DNA of 64,000 nt from JACCYI01 sp963828075 (lineage in GTDB: Bacteria > Actinomycetota > Thermoleophilia > Solirubrobacterales > Solirubrobacteraceae): contig CAWHDH010000021.1 of the NCBI GenBank assembly GCA_963828075.1, positions 1,488,001 to 1,552,000 on the forward strand. The letters run 5' to 3'. The position numbers were made by a program, and so were the translations under genes. This document shows positions 53,004 through 61,941 of this stretch, piece after piece. The stretch's first letter is position 1. Each line of letters starts with the position of its first letter. The notes beneath the pieces were generated by a model. That model had not been told where the DNA came from. It saw only the letters and a program-made list of their open reading frames with translations, and made no database searches.

Positions 53004-53588
53004 ATGCCCGATCACGAGCCCGACTTCGGCCGGATGGAGGCGGCGCTGAAGCGCAGCGTCGCCGCGTTGCGGGATGCCGGGGTGCCGTTCCTGCTCGGGG
53101 GGAGCCTGGCGTGCTGGGCGCGCGGCGGCCCTGAGACCTACCACGACCTCGACCTGATGATCCGCCCCCAGGACGCCGAGCGCGCGCTCGACGCGCTGGT
53201 GGCGGCCGGGTTGCGGGCCGAGCGGCCGCCCGAGGAGTGGCTGCTCAAGGCCTGGGACGGCGAGATCCTCGTCGACCTCATCTTCGAGCCGAGCGGCATG
53301 GTCGTCGACGACGAGGCGTTCGAGCGAGCCGAGGAGCTCGACGTGCTCAGCATGCGCATGCCGGTGATGGCGCTCGAGGATGTCGTGACCACGAAGCTGT
53401 TCGCGATGTCCGAGCACGCCATCCGCTTCGAAGGGCTCCTGCAGATCGCGCGAGCACTGCGCGAGCAAATAGACTGGGACGACGTGCGACGCCGCACCGA
53501 GGGATCGCCTTTTGCCGCCGCGTTCTTCGTCCTGCTCGACGGGCTGGGCATCGTTCCCGCGGGTTCCACCGCTGCTACCGAGGGGTAA
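53004..53588 (+). CDS. Nucleotidyltransferase-fold protein
   Basis: A 194-residue protein with the nucleotidyltransferase pattern: FLLGGSLACWARGG at residues 29-42 followed by HDLDLMI with the paired acids, and a third acid in ILVDLIF near 90. It resembles AbiEii/NTP_transf_5-type proteins, which occur both in toxin-antitoxin systems and in tRNA-like modification roles. Nothing upstream looks like an antitoxin. It precedes the release-factor-like gene by 9 bp. Confidence 0.7.
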   Translation: MPDHEPDFGRMEAALKRSVAALRDAGVPFLLGGSLACWARGGPETYHDLDLMIRPQDAERALDALVAAGLRAERPPEEWLLKAWDGEILVDLIFEPSGMVVDDEAFERAEELDVLSMRMPVMALEDVVTTKLFAMSEHAIRFEGLLQIARALREQIDWDDVRRRTEGSPFAAAFFVLLDGLGIVPAGSTAATEG

Positions 53589-53597
53589 GGCTCAAGC

Positions 53598-54743
53598 ATG
53601 CCTGCATCAACCGTCACTCGCGGGCGCCTACGCCGGCTCGCGGAGCTCAGGCCACAGAAAGGCCAGGTCCTCTCGGTCTTTCTCAACCTGGATCCCAGCC
53701 AGTTCGCGACAGGCGCCGCGCGATCGACCGCGATCACGTCCCTGATGAAAGACGCGGCACATCGCGTCGAAGCCACCGAAGGGCTCGAGCACGCCGAGCA
53801 CCAGGCGCTGCGCACGGACCTCGATCGCGTCCGCGAGGTGCTCGAGGGCTCGGACCTGGCCCAGGGTGGCACCAAGGCCATCGCGGTCTTCGCCTGCGGC
53901 CCCGCCGACCTGTTCGAGATCGTGAAGCTCGCGCACCCGATCCAGTCGCGCGCCGTCGTCAACCACACGCCGTGGGTCGAGCCGCTCGTCACCCACGGCC
54001 ACGCGGGCCGGTGGGCGGTCCTGCTGACCAACCGCCGCTGCGCGCGGATCCTGCTCGGCGATGCCGAGGGCTTCGAGGAGATCGCGCGGATCGACGACGA
54101 GGTCCGGGGCCAGCACGATCAGGGCGGCTGGTCGCAGTCGCGCTACGAGCGCTCGGTCGAGGAGGACAAGAGCAAGCACCTCGAACGCGCCGCCGAGGAG
54201 CTGTTCCGCACGTTGCAGGAGCGCCCGTTCGACCACCTCCTGGTCGGCACGCCGGACGAGATGGCCGGCGAGCTCAAGGGGCATCTGCACCGCTACCTGC
54301 TCGAGCGCGTCTCCGGGCGGCTCCACGTCGACGTCGAGAACACGACGACCGACGGCGTGACCGCGGCCGCGGCGCCCCTGATCGACGAGCACCAGCGCAC
54401 CCGCGAGCGCGAGATCCTCGACCGGTTCGCCCAGGAGGCGGGCCGCGGCGGGCGCGCCGCGGCGGGCCTGGCGGCGACGCTGGCGGCGATCAACGAGCAG
54501 CGCGTGGAGGTGCTGCTGTTCGAGGACGGCTTCCGCGCCGGCGGCGCGGTCGAGACGCGGACCGGGATGCTGACGGTCGACGGCACCGCCGTCCCCGTCG
54601 ACGACCCGCAGTTCGAGGGCCGCTCGGACATCGTCGAGGTGGCGATCGAGCGGGCCATCGAGCAGTCGGCGGAGATCATGGTCATCCGCCGGTTCCCGGA
54701 CCTCAGCGCGCACGGCGGCATCGGCGCCCTGCTGAGGTTCTGA
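53598..54743 (+). CDS. Bacterial eRF1/Vms1-like (baeRF) protein
   Basis: A 381-residue protein of the archaeo-eukaryotic release-factor superfamily in bacteria. The first 150 residues form the N-domain; a conserved loop near residues 175-190 reads QGGWSQSRYERSVEEDK, the GGxxQ-like site seen in Vms1/ANKZF1 relatives that release peptides from tRNA. The C-terminal half (about 270-380) matches the eL30-like domain (AAINEQRVEVLLFEDGFRAGG). It may act in stalled-ribosome rescue, by inference only. The next gene's ATG overlaps its stop. Confidence 0.75.
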   Translation: MPASTVTRGRLRRLAELRPQKGQVLSVFLNLDPSQFATGAARSTAITSLMKDAAHRVEATEGLEHAEHQALRTDLDRVREVLEGSDLAQGGTKAIAVFACGPADLFEIVKLAHPIQSRAVVNHTPWVEPLVTHGHAGRWAVLLTNRRCARILLGDAEGFEEIARIDDEVRGQHDQGGWSQSRYERSVEEDKSKHLERAAEELFRTLQERPFDHLLVGTPDEMAGELKGHLHRYLLERVSGRLHVDVENTTTDGVTAAAAPLIDEHQRTREREILDRFAQEAGRGGRAAAGLAATLAAINEQRVEVLLFEDGFRAGGAVETRTGMLTVDGTAVPVDDPQFEGRSDIVEVAIERAIEQSAEIMVIRRFPDLSAHGGIGALLRF

Positions 54744-55606
54744 TGCGGGTCGCGGTTCTCGGCACGGGCACGATGGGCGGCCCGATGGCCCGCAACCTCG
54801 CGCCCCGCGCCTTCGGCGAGGTGGCGGTCTGGAACCGGACGCGCGAGCGCGCGGAGCCGCTCGCGCAGGACGGCTGCCGGGTCGCCGACAGCGCCGCCGA
54901 CGCGGTCGCCACGGCCGATGCCGTGATCGTCATGCTCGCCGACGGCGACGCGGTGCTCGCGGTCGCCGACGAGGCGCTCGGCGCCATGCGCGAGGGCGCG
55001 ATCCTGCTGCAGATGAGCACGATCGGCCTCGACGCGACCGACCGGGTGGCACAGGCCGCCGCGGACCGCGGCTTCACGTTCGTCGACGCGCCGGTCCTCG
55101 GCTCGCGTCCGCAGGCCGAGGAGGGCCGGCTGTTCGTGCTGGCCTCCGGCCCCGACGAGGCCCTCGACCGGCTCGACACCGTCTTCGACGCGGTCGCCTC
55201 CCGGGTCCGGCGCTTCGGCGACGCCGGCGGCGGCCAGCGCATGAAGCTCGCGCTCAACGCGTGGATCGTCGCCCTGACCGAGTCGCTGGCCGAGACGCTC
55301 GTCCTCGCGGAGTCGCTCGGCATCGACGCCGCCAAGTTCCTCGAGACGATCCGGGGCGGCCCGATCGACTCCGGCTACGCGCAGCTCAAAGGCGGCGCGA
55401 TGGCCGAGCGGTCCTTCGAGCCCGCCAACTTCACGCTCGAGCTCGCGCGCAAGGACGCCGGGCTCGCGCTCGACGCCGCGGCGCGCGCGGATCTCGAGCT
55501 GCCGGTGCTGCAGGCGGTCGCGCAGCAGATGAACCGGGCGATCGAGGCGGGGCACGGCGAGAAGGACATGGCGGCGACCTTCCTCGCGTCATGGCGCGAG
55601 CCCTGA
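54743..55606 (+). CDS. NAD(P)-dependent 3-hydroxyisobutyrate dehydrogenase-type oxidoreductase
   Basis: A 287-residue beta-hydroxyacid dehydrogenase. The Rossmann motif is VAVLGTGTMGGPMARNL at residues 3-19. The substrate-binding DAPVLGSRPQAEEGRL region is near 113-128, and the catalytic Lys lies in MKLALNAW near 169. C-terminal FEPANFTLELARKDAGLALDAA fits the family. The substrate may be a semialdehyde precursor such as hydroxyisobutyrate or tartronate; not determinable. Coupled both ways in the operon. Confidence 0.88.
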   Translation: MRVAVLGTGTMGGPMARNLAPRAFGEVAVWNRTRERAEPLAQDGCRVADSAADAVATADAVIVMLADGDAVLAVADEALGAMREGAILLQMSTIGLDATDRVAQAAADRGFTFVDAPVLGSRPQAEEGRLFVLASGPDEALDRLDTVFDAVASRVRRFGDAGGGQRMKLALNAWIVALTESLAETLVLAESLGIDAAKFLETIRGGPIDSGYAQLKGGAMAERSFEPANFTLELARKDAGLALDAAARADLELPVLQAVAQQMNRAIEAGHGEKDMAATFLASWREP

Positions 55607-56130
55607 TCGTCGTCGACTTCCAGAACGACTTCACGCCCGGCGGCGCCCTGGGGGTGACGGACGGCGACGCGATCGCCGCGCCGATCAACGAGCTGGCCGC
55701 CTCGGGCGACTTCGACCTGGTGGTGGCGACCCGCGACTGGCACCCGCCCCACCACGGCTCGTTCGCCCGCCACGGCGGTACGTGGCCCGAGCACTGCGTG
55801 CAGGACACGCCGGGCGCCGAGCTGCACGACGCGCTGGACCGCTCGGCCATCGACGAGGTCGTCGACAAGGGCCAGGATCCGGAGACCGAGGGCTACTCGG
55901 GCTTCGAGGCGACCCCGCTGGAGGCGCTGCTGCGCAAGTACGGGATCGACGCCGTGACCGTCGTCGGCCTGGCCACGGACTACTGCGTCAAGAACACGGC
56001 GCTCGATGCGCTGCGCCACGGCTTCGCCGTCACGGTCCCGCGGGCGGCGGTCCGCGCGGTCGAGCTGCGGCCCGGCGACGGCGAACGCGCCCTCGCCGAG
56101 CTCCGGGACGCGGGCGCCGAGGTGGTGTAG
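55591..56130 (+). CDS. pncA: Nicotinamidase (isochorismatase family)
   Basis: A 179-residue amidase converting nicotinamide to nicotinate for NAD salvage. The triad is Asp9 (IVVDFQNDF), Lys93 (VVDKGQDP) and Cys132 (LATDYCVKNTA). The metal site is Asp49 and His51 (TRDWHPPHHGSF) with a later His. ATG 55591 lies 16 bp inside the previous gene. The product is the substrate of the nicotinate phosphoribosyltransferase encoded about 5 kb downstream. Confidence 0.92.
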   Translation: MARALIVVDFQNDFTPGGALGVTDGDAIAAPINELAASGDFDLVVATRDWHPPHHGSFARHGGTWPEHCVQDTPGAELHDALDRSAIDEVVDKGQDPETEGYSGFEATPLEALLRKYGIDAVTVVGLATDYCVKNTALDALRHGFAVTVPRAAVRAVELRPGDGERALAELRDAGAEVV

Positions 56131-56136
56131 CCGCTC

Positions 56137-56754
56137 GTGGCGAGCTCGGCCGAGATCCTGGTCGAGCTGCTGCGCCCACACGTCCGCGACCCGCGGGTCC
56201 TCGCCGCGATCCGCGAGGTGCCGCGCGACGCGTTCGTCCCCCACGCGCTGCAGGCCGAGGCGTGGGCCAACCGGCCGCTGCCGATCGGGGAGGGCCAGAC
56301 GATCTCCCAGCCGCTCATCGTCGCCCGCATGTGCGCGCTGCTCGAGCTCGAAGGCGAGGAGCGGGTCCTCGACGTCGGGACCGGATCGGGCTACCACGCG
56401 GCGCTGCTGGCGCGGCTGGCGGCCGAGGTGGTGAGCGTCGAGCGCCACGCGTCACTCGCCCGCAGCGCCGCCGAGCGGCTCGCCGCGCTGGGCATCCACA
56501 ACGTCGAGGTGCGGACGGGCGACGGCGCGCTCGGCGCTCCCGACTCCGCGCCGTTCGACGCGATCAACGTGGCCGCCGCGGCCGCCGACGGCACGGTGCC
56601 CGTCGCGCTCGAGGAGCAGCTCGCGCCGGGCGGCCGCCTGATCGCACCCGTCGGCGGCCGCCACCAGCGGCTGGTCCTCGTGCGCCGCAGCCACGACGGC
56701 GGCACGCTGCGCCGCCGCCGGCTCGAGGGCGTCCGGTTCGTGCCGCTGGTCTAG
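56137..56754 (+). CDS. pcm: Protein-L-isoaspartate O-methyltransferase
   Basis: A 205-residue PCMT that repairs isoaspartyl damage in proteins. From GTG 56137 the N-terminal RDPRVLAAIREVPRDAFVPHAL and PIGEGQTISQPLIVARM are diagnostic, as is the SAM motif LDVGTGSGYHAALLARLAAEVVSVERH and the later LAPGGRLIAPVG. Six bases after pncA, last in the operon. Annotators sometimes confuse it with other class I methyltransferases, but the GQTISQP block is specific. Confidence 0.92.
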   Translation: MASSAEILVELLRPHVRDPRVLAAIREVPRDAFVPHALQAEAWANRPLPIGEGQTISQPLIVARMCALLELEGEERVLDVGTGSGYHAALLARLAAEVVSVERHASLARSAAERLAALGIHNVEVRTGDGALGAPDSAPFDAINVAAAAADGTVPVALEEQLAPGGRLIAPVGGRHQRLVLVRRSHDGGTLRRRRLEGVRFVPLV

Positions 56755-56886
56755 ACGCTTGAGTTCGATGAGTTTCGCGCGTGACGATCGTCAAAGGGAC
56801 ATGACTGAGCGCCGCGCGAACCGCACCAAGGACTGCAGGATCATCGTTGGGGGGGCAGCGCGTTGGTGCGATGTCACGGTCCTGAG

Positions 56887-58014
56887 ATGAGCGCGATCAC
56901 CCACCTCATCGCCGGTGTCCCGGTGTCCGACCTCGACGCCGGCCTCGATTGGTACACGCGGTTCTTCGGGCGATCCCCAGACCTTCGCGTCGGCGAGGAG
57001 ATCCTGTGGGACATCGACGAGCACGCCACGCTCTTCATCGAGCCGAACGCGGCACACGCGGGCACGGGCCGGATCACCCTCATCGTCACCGGGCTCGACG
57101 CGCTGCTCGAACGCCTCGCTGCCGAGCGAATCGAGCACGAACCGATCGAGGACGACACGGACGGTGACCGCTACGTGAAGATCCCCGATCCGGATGGGAA
57201 CGCGCTCGCGTTCATCGAGCTGAGCAAACGGACCCCAACCGACGACCATCGAGATCGAATGAAGAGGAGGCAGGCAATGACGCAGCACAAAGTGGGGACG
57301 CGAGAGGAGTGGCTTGCCGCCCGCCGCGAGCTCCTCGAGCGCGAGAAGGAGCACACGCGGCAGGGCGACGAGCTCGCTCGCGGGCGCCAGGAGCTGCCCT
57401 GGATTCCGATCGAGAAGGAGTACGTCTTTGAGACGGACGAGGGGCAGAAGACCCTGGCCGAGCTGTTCGACGGCCGATCGCAGCTTCTCGTCTACCACCT
57501 CATGTTCGGCTACGGGTTCCGGGTCGACGAGGAGAATCCGGGATGCACCGGCTGTTCGTTCGCCGCCGATCACTTCGACGGCGCGGTCCCACATCTCAAC
57601 GGCCACGACGTAACCCTGGTGGCCGAGTCGATCGCGCCGCTCGAGGAGCTTCATCCGTACAAGGAGCGAATGGGCTGGCGGTTCCCCTGGGTCTCATCCC
57701 TCGGCAGCGAGTTCAAGTACGACTTTGGAGCCGCCTTCACCGAGGCGCAGCAGCGGAGCGGTGCCGAATACAACTTCCGCCACTGGGACCAGCCCGAGCC
57801 GCAGAAGGAGGGGATGAGCGCCTTCGCGATCGTGGATGGGGTCGTTCACCACACCTATTCGACCTACGCGCGCGGTGTCGAGCAGCTGATGGGGACCTAC
57901 CGGATGCTCGACATGACGCCGCTCGGTCGTGACGAGGAAGGCCTGGAGTTCAGAGCGGCGTGGTGGCGCCGCAACGACGAGTACGAGGACGCCGCTGCCG
58001 GGGAGACCGGCTGA
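56887..58014 (+). CDS. VOC domain fused to DUF899 thioredoxin-like protein
   Basis: One open frame of 375 residues from ATG 56887. Residues 1-118 are a VOC/glyoxalase domain (HLIAGVPVSDLDAGLDWYTRFFG ... IPDPDGNALAFIEL). After a short linker comes DUF899 (residues 131-375): KVGTREEWLAARRELLEREKE, LPWIPIEKEYVFETDEG, then CTGCSFAADHFDGAVPHLNG with a CxxC pair. DUF899 proteins are thioredoxin-like. The two are normally separate genes. A strong AGGAGG lies inside the frame before ATG 57277, so DUF899 may also be made alone. Codon bias upstream (56755-56886) is weak. Confidence 0.8.
   Translation: MSAITHLIAGVPVSDLDAGLDWYTRFFGRSPDLRVGEEILWDIDEHATLFIEPNAAHAGTGRITLIVTGLDALLERLAAERIEHEPIEDDTDGDRYVKIPDPDGNALAFIELSKRTPTDDHRDRMKRRQAMTQHKVGTREEWLAARRELLEREKEHTRQGDELARGRQELPWIPIEKEYVFETDEGQKTLAELFDGRSQLLVYHLMFGYGFRVDEENPGCTGCSFAADHFDGAVPHLNGHDVTLVAESIAPLEELHPYKERMGWRFPWVSSLGSEFKYDFGAAFTEAQQRSGAEYNFRHWDQPEPQKEGMSAFAIVDGVVHHTYSTYARGVEQLMGTYRMLDMTPLGRDEEGLEFRAAWWRRNDEYEDAAAGETG
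57265..57279 (+). promoter_or_regulatory. Internal ribosome-binding site for the DUF899 part
   Basis: AGGAGG at 57265-57270 is followed, six bases later, by ATG 57277, in frame with the whole fusion. The protein from this ATG begins MTQHKVGTREEW, where stand-alone DUF899 proteins usually begin. This suggests two nested products from one frame. Confidence 0.6.
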
Positions 58015-58217
58015 GGAGCGAGGACCAAGCCGGATTCGCTCTCCGTTTGACCGCGGTGGCGGCGGCGGAGCCGTCATCGGTCACGGCCCGATCCCACCCG
58101 CCACGGACGGCAGCGGGGGGACCGGGTTTCCCGCGCGACGCTCGCCGAGCGCCGTGGCGTCAACGTCAGCGGCTTGCTGAGCGCGGCCGGGCACAGCTCG
58201 ACGTGACGGTTGCGCGG

Positions 58218-59720
58218 TCAGTAGTGGATGCGGGCGGCGAGCGCGCGGTGGTCTGAGTAGTCGGCCGGATGGTCACTCCCGGTCAGCTGCTGCGCCGCAG
58301 CGTTTGCGGCCTCGAAGGTGACGGTCTTGAAGTCGGTGACGCGGGCGGCCTCGTTCGCGTTGCGCGAGAACAGGAAGTCGATCCGGCGAGGGCGATCAGG
58401 GCCGGGGACCGTCCAGTTCTCTGCGGGGCAGTCCGGGTTCCCGCCGCAGGCGTCGCCGTAGCCAAAGTCCCCGGTGATGATCCGCTTCCACGGTCCCGGC
58501 GTGAAATTGGCGTCGCCGCCGAAGATGCGCAGCGCGGCCGGGCCGGCGTCGAGCATCCGGTTGGCCGCCTGGCGCGCGTTGGTTTTCGTGCACGCGGGGG
58601 CGCGGGTGGGCCAGTGGATCGACCCCGCGACGACTGTCTGGTTGTTGTTGATCTTGTCGGTCAGCCGCACGAGCACGTTCTCGGTGCGGTCCAGCGTGTC
58701 GGGGACGCAGTCGTTGCCGGCGCGGCGCGTAGAGCGGAAGGTGTCGTGGGAGCCCCGCTGGACGTCGAAGCGCTCGAGCCGGTACACGATCGCGTTCGTC
58801 TGCAGCTTCTTCGGACCTCTGCAGCGCGATTTGAACGGCCGCGGCTTGCCGCGAGCGATCACGCCCTCGTAGTGGCCGGGCAGGTTCTGGCTCATGAACT
58901 CGGTCAGCTCGTCGAGCTGTTTGCGCCCGGAGACCTGCTGGACGAGGAAGAGGTCCGGTGCGTACGTCTGGAGCTTCATGAAGTAGACCAGGTCCTTCCA
59001 GTCGCCCTTGCAGTACTCGTCGGGGGTCTCGAGGTTCTCGATGTTGTTGTCGTAGACCTGGAGGAACGTCTTGTGGTGGTTCGGCTCGGCACCCGGGGAT
59101 GCCCGCGTGGGGGTCGGAGCCGGGGTGGGCGTCCCGCCGCCGCCGGGCGGCGGTGGCGGCGGTGGCGGCGGCGTCGGCGTCGGCGACGGCGACGGCGGTG
59201 ACGGCGGCAGCGACGACGACGGCCCGTCTGCGTTGCACTCGGCCCTGCGGTCGCCGGCGCAGACCTTCAGCGACGCGGCGCGGTCGTCGAACGAGATCGA
59301 GGACATCGCGTTGTCCTCGGGATCGGGCGGTGTGCAGAGGATCGTCGACGGATCGCCCTGATAGTTCGGCCGGTTCCAGAACCGCACGCAGTGCCCCGGC
59401 TTGATCGCAACCGACGAGATGTCGTTGTTGACGTCGACGACCTGGCCGGTCGCGGCGTCGTTGAACGCCTTGAAGCTCGGCCGCCAGCCGTCGGCGACGA
59501 CCGACGCGCCCGTGCAGTTCGTGCCGCGCCACAGCTGGACAAGCGCGCCCTCACTGCGCGCGTTCTCGGCGCAGTAGTGGTTCGCCCGCGCCGCCTGCGG
59601 GATCGCCATGCCCAGGCTCAACGCGACAGCGATAAGCACTCCGGCCCCCGTAACCCGCCCCCGCACGATGACCGCAGACACCCCATGAGAGCGCTGCCGG
59701 AACGGACGGGTGCGGCGCAC
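58218..59720 (-). CDS. Secreted I36/crystallin-like domain plus endonuclease/exonuclease/phosphatase domain
   Basis: A 500-residue exported protein. GTG 59720 is chosen because GGAG lies 6 bp before it. The signal peptide ends near ARA (residue 46). Residues 50-155 resemble the peptidase-inhibitor I36/beta-gamma-crystallin fold with Cys pairs. A Pro-rich linker (about 170-210) follows. Residues 215-500 match DNase I-like EEP: TNAIVYR, SIHWPTR, GGDANF at 401-406, RIDFLF and YSDHRAL at 488-494. The usual QEV catalytic Glu is Gln (QQV, residue 262). It may degrade extracellular DNA or have lost catalysis. A 203-bp gap without a gene precedes it (58015-58217). Confidence 0.78.
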   Translation of the reverse strand: MRRTRPFRQRSHGVSAVIVRGRVTGAGVLIAVALSLGMAIPQAARANHYCAENARSEGALVQLWRGTNCTGASVVADGWRPSFKAFNDAATGQVVDVNNDISSVAIKPGHCVRFWNRPNYQGDPSTILCTPPDPEDNAMSSISFDDRAASLKVCAGDRRAECNADGPSSSLPPSPPSPSPTPTPPPPPPPPPGGGGTPTPAPTPTRASPGAEPNHHKTFLQVYDNNIENLETPDEYCKGDWKDLVYFMKLQTYAPDLFLVQQVSGRKQLDELTEFMSQNLPGHYEGVIARGKPRPFKSRCRGPKKLQTNAIVYRLERFDVQRGSHDTFRSTRRAGNDCVPDTLDRTENVLVRLTDKINNNQTVVAGSIHWPTRAPACTKTNARQAANRMLDAGPAALRIFGGDANFTPGPWKRIITGDFGYGDACGGNPDCPAENWTVPGPDRPRRIDFLFSRNANEAARVTDFKTVTFEAANAAAQQLTGSDHPADYSDHRALAARIHY

Positions 59721-59869
59721 AGGGAACTCCCTTTCGTCGGACGGGTCGGGCGACCGGAGCGACGGACTCGGCTCCAACCGGTGCACGCGACAGTACGGCC
59801 GGACGCCCCGCTAACGAAAGAGTCCCGAGACCCCAATCGGTCGCCGGGACCGGCCCAGGACCTCTTCAC

Positions 59870-60697
59870 CTAGTGAGCGGAGCCGGTCAGCGCTCCCGAC
59901 ATGGAATCACTCATCCAGCTCGAGGGCGACCTGCCAGCCCACGCGGCTGCGATACCGAGCTGCTTGTACGCGATGCCGGCGCTCGTTGGACCGGCGAGCG
60001 GAAGGACGTCTATCTCCCGGAAGCCTGCCTCCTTGCACCATGCGGCAAAGTCGGCGCCCGTGAAGTCAAATGCGTCGCCGAACTCGATCAGCATGTTGAG
60101 CCACATGAGCAGGCCGAACGCGTTTTCGCGGCGAGCGTCGTCGATGATGTTCTCGATGACGATGTAGGCAGCGCGTCGTAGGCCACCTTGACTCCGCCAG
60201 CGCGTGGAACGCTCCAGCGGAGATCCCGGCCATCGCGTTCATGAACTGCTCGAGCCTGCCCTCATCGCTATAGAGCTTCTCGAACATCGCCTCGCCGGTG
60301 CGCTTGATCTCGTTCTGGGGCTCTCCGGTCCGCAGAGCCACGGTGAGATCGCCCCAGCATCGATATAGGCGTGCGTTGGACATCTCGAGGATCCCGCCGA
60401 TGTAGGCCGGACCGACCTTGTCGAGAAAGGCCGCGCCTGCGTCCGTATTGCGGTAGACGGCAGCGCTCCCATCGCCCTCGCGATCGAGGAGCTGGAGGGC
60501 GACGAGGGTATCGGGGAAGTCGGGAACCGCCCGTGAAGCCCCAGCGCCTCGGCGATCTCCGCAGCTGTCATCGCGTCGCCGCCCAGCTTGGTGAACAGCT
60601 CGAGCTCGACCGCAGATAGGAGCGTCTTCGACGCCCAGAACCCCATACCGATCTGCATGATCTCTGAAGGGTCGACGATCTTGTTGTCGGTTGTCGT
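59870..60697 (-). pseudogene. Decayed O-methyltransferase (acetylserotonin/hydroxyneurosporene-like)
   Basis: Pieces of one methyltransferase occur in three minus-strand frames. The first is a dimerisation domain (DPSEIMQIGMGFWASKTLLSAVELELFTKLGG... AEIAEALGL). The middle is an ARLYRCWGDLTVALRTGEPQNE... MNAMAGISAGAFHALAE block. The end is the C-terminus (LLMWLNMLIEFGDAFDFTGADFAAWCKEAGF). The central SAM-binding part, about 100 residues, is missing. Frameshifts and a deletion have destroyed the gene. Base composition is less GC-rich than its neighbours, suggesting recent acquisition. It sits just downstream of the nicotinate phosphoribosyltransferase gene. Confidence 0.75.
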
Positions 60698-60779
60698 GGG
60701 CTGAGGCTGCCGACCCGCGCCCCCGGCCCGCAATCCCAGAATCCTGGGGTCGGCACCCTCACCGACTGCAGTTCGAGCC

Positions 60780-61874
60780 CTAGACCACCAGCTCAAGCCG
60801 TTCGTTGGGCCGGTGCTCGCGCCCGACCTTCGCGCACGGGCGACCGTCGACCATGACGATGTCGGCGGTGAAGTCGTTGGCGCCGCGGATCAGCGCGGAG
60901 CCGACGCCATACGCGTCCACCGGGACGCCGATGGCCTCGAAGGCGCGGATGCGCTCGGCGTTGAAGCCGCCCGAGACGACGATCCGGACGTGCCCGTGGC
61001 CGGCGCGGTCGAGCTCCTCGCGGACCAGGTGGACGAGCTCGGGGGCCACGCCGCGCGGGGCGTCGTCGCCCATCCGCTCGACGAGCGACACGTCGGCGAG
61101 CGTGGCCGATGTGTCGAGCCGCACGCCCCACAGATCTCCGCCGAGCGCATCGGCGACGGCGAGGGCGGTGCGGACCGAGTCGTTCTCGAAGTCGACCAGG
61201 ACGGTGATGCGCATGGTCCCGGCGAAGTGCCGCGCGAATGCGCGCGCGGCGGCGACGGTGTCGCCGCCGTAGGCGGCGATCAGCGCGTGCGGCACCGTCC
61301 CGACGCCGCGACCGCCCCACCACGAGGCCTGCGCGTCGGTGGAGACGCCGATCGCGCCGGCGACGTGGGCCGCCCAGCCGTCGCCGGTCTGCACGCGCCA
61401 GTGGTCGTGGCGGGCGGGGAAGTAGAGGATCGGCTTGCCCTCGGCGGCGTCGACGACCTCGCGGACGTTGGACATGATGAGGCTGCGGCGGGCCAGCGAG
61501 CCGAGATAGACCGTCTCGAGGTGGGCGAACAGCGTGTAGTCGCCCTCGATCGTCATCACGGTCTCCCACGGCGCGGCCTCGTCGCCCTCGTGCAGCGCGC
61601 GGACCTCGACGTCTGGCCAGCCGTCGATCCAGGAGCCATCGGCCGCATGGCGCCCGGTGCACTCGCGCACGATCGCCACGGCCTCGTCGATCCCGCCGAG
61701 GATCGCCGTCCTGCGCTGGAAGACCTGCATGAGCACGTGCGGATTGCGGTCGTCGGCCTCGAGCAGCGACCGCGCGTGGACGAAGTAGGCGTCCGAGTAA
61801 TGGCCCTCGCGGATCTTCTCGACCGGGAGCTGGAAGACGTCCGGGCTCAAGCGCTCGCGCGTGCGGGTGCTCAT
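60780..61874 (-). CDS. pncB: Nicotinate phosphoribosyltransferase
   Basis: A 364-residue enzyme making nicotinate mononucleotide from nicotinate and PRPP. Start ATG 61874. Features: DVFQLPVEKIREGHYSDAYF at the N-terminus, then ETVMTIEGDYTLFAHLETVYLGSLARRS, FPARHDHWRVQ and the phosphate-binding IVVSGGFNAERIRAFEAIGVPVDAYGVGSAL. The last block is typical of type II phosphoribosyltransferases. It complements pncA at 55.6 kb. It diverges from the GGDEF gene over 67 bp. Confidence 0.92.
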   Translation of the reverse strand: MSTRTRERLSPDVFQLPVEKIREGHYSDAYFVHARSLLEADDRNPHVLMQVFQRRTAILGGIDEAVAIVRECTGRHAADGSWIDGWPDVEVRALHEGDEAAPWETVMTIEGDYTLFAHLETVYLGSLARRSLIMSNVREVVDAAEGKPILYFPARHDHWRVQTGDGWAAHVAGAIGVSTDAQASWWGGRGVGTVPHALIAAYGGDTVAAARAFARHFAGTMRITVLVDFENDSVRTALAVADALGGDLWGVRLDTSATLADVSLVERMGDDAPRGVAPELVHLVREELDRAGHGHVRIVVSGGFNAERIRAFEAIGVPVDAYGVGSALIRGANDFTADIVMVDGRPCAKVGREHRPNERLELVV

Positions 61875-61941
61875 GGGGTCGTGACACCATAGTTGTGCGG
61901 TTTGTGCAAGGAGACCTGCCCGGGCACGTTGTGTCCTTCGC

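Noticed and set aside
59140..59220. GGCGGTGGC/GGCGACGGC repeats as a possible minisatellite.
   Set aside because: They encode the proline-rich linker of the secreted nuclease-like protein on the minus strand.
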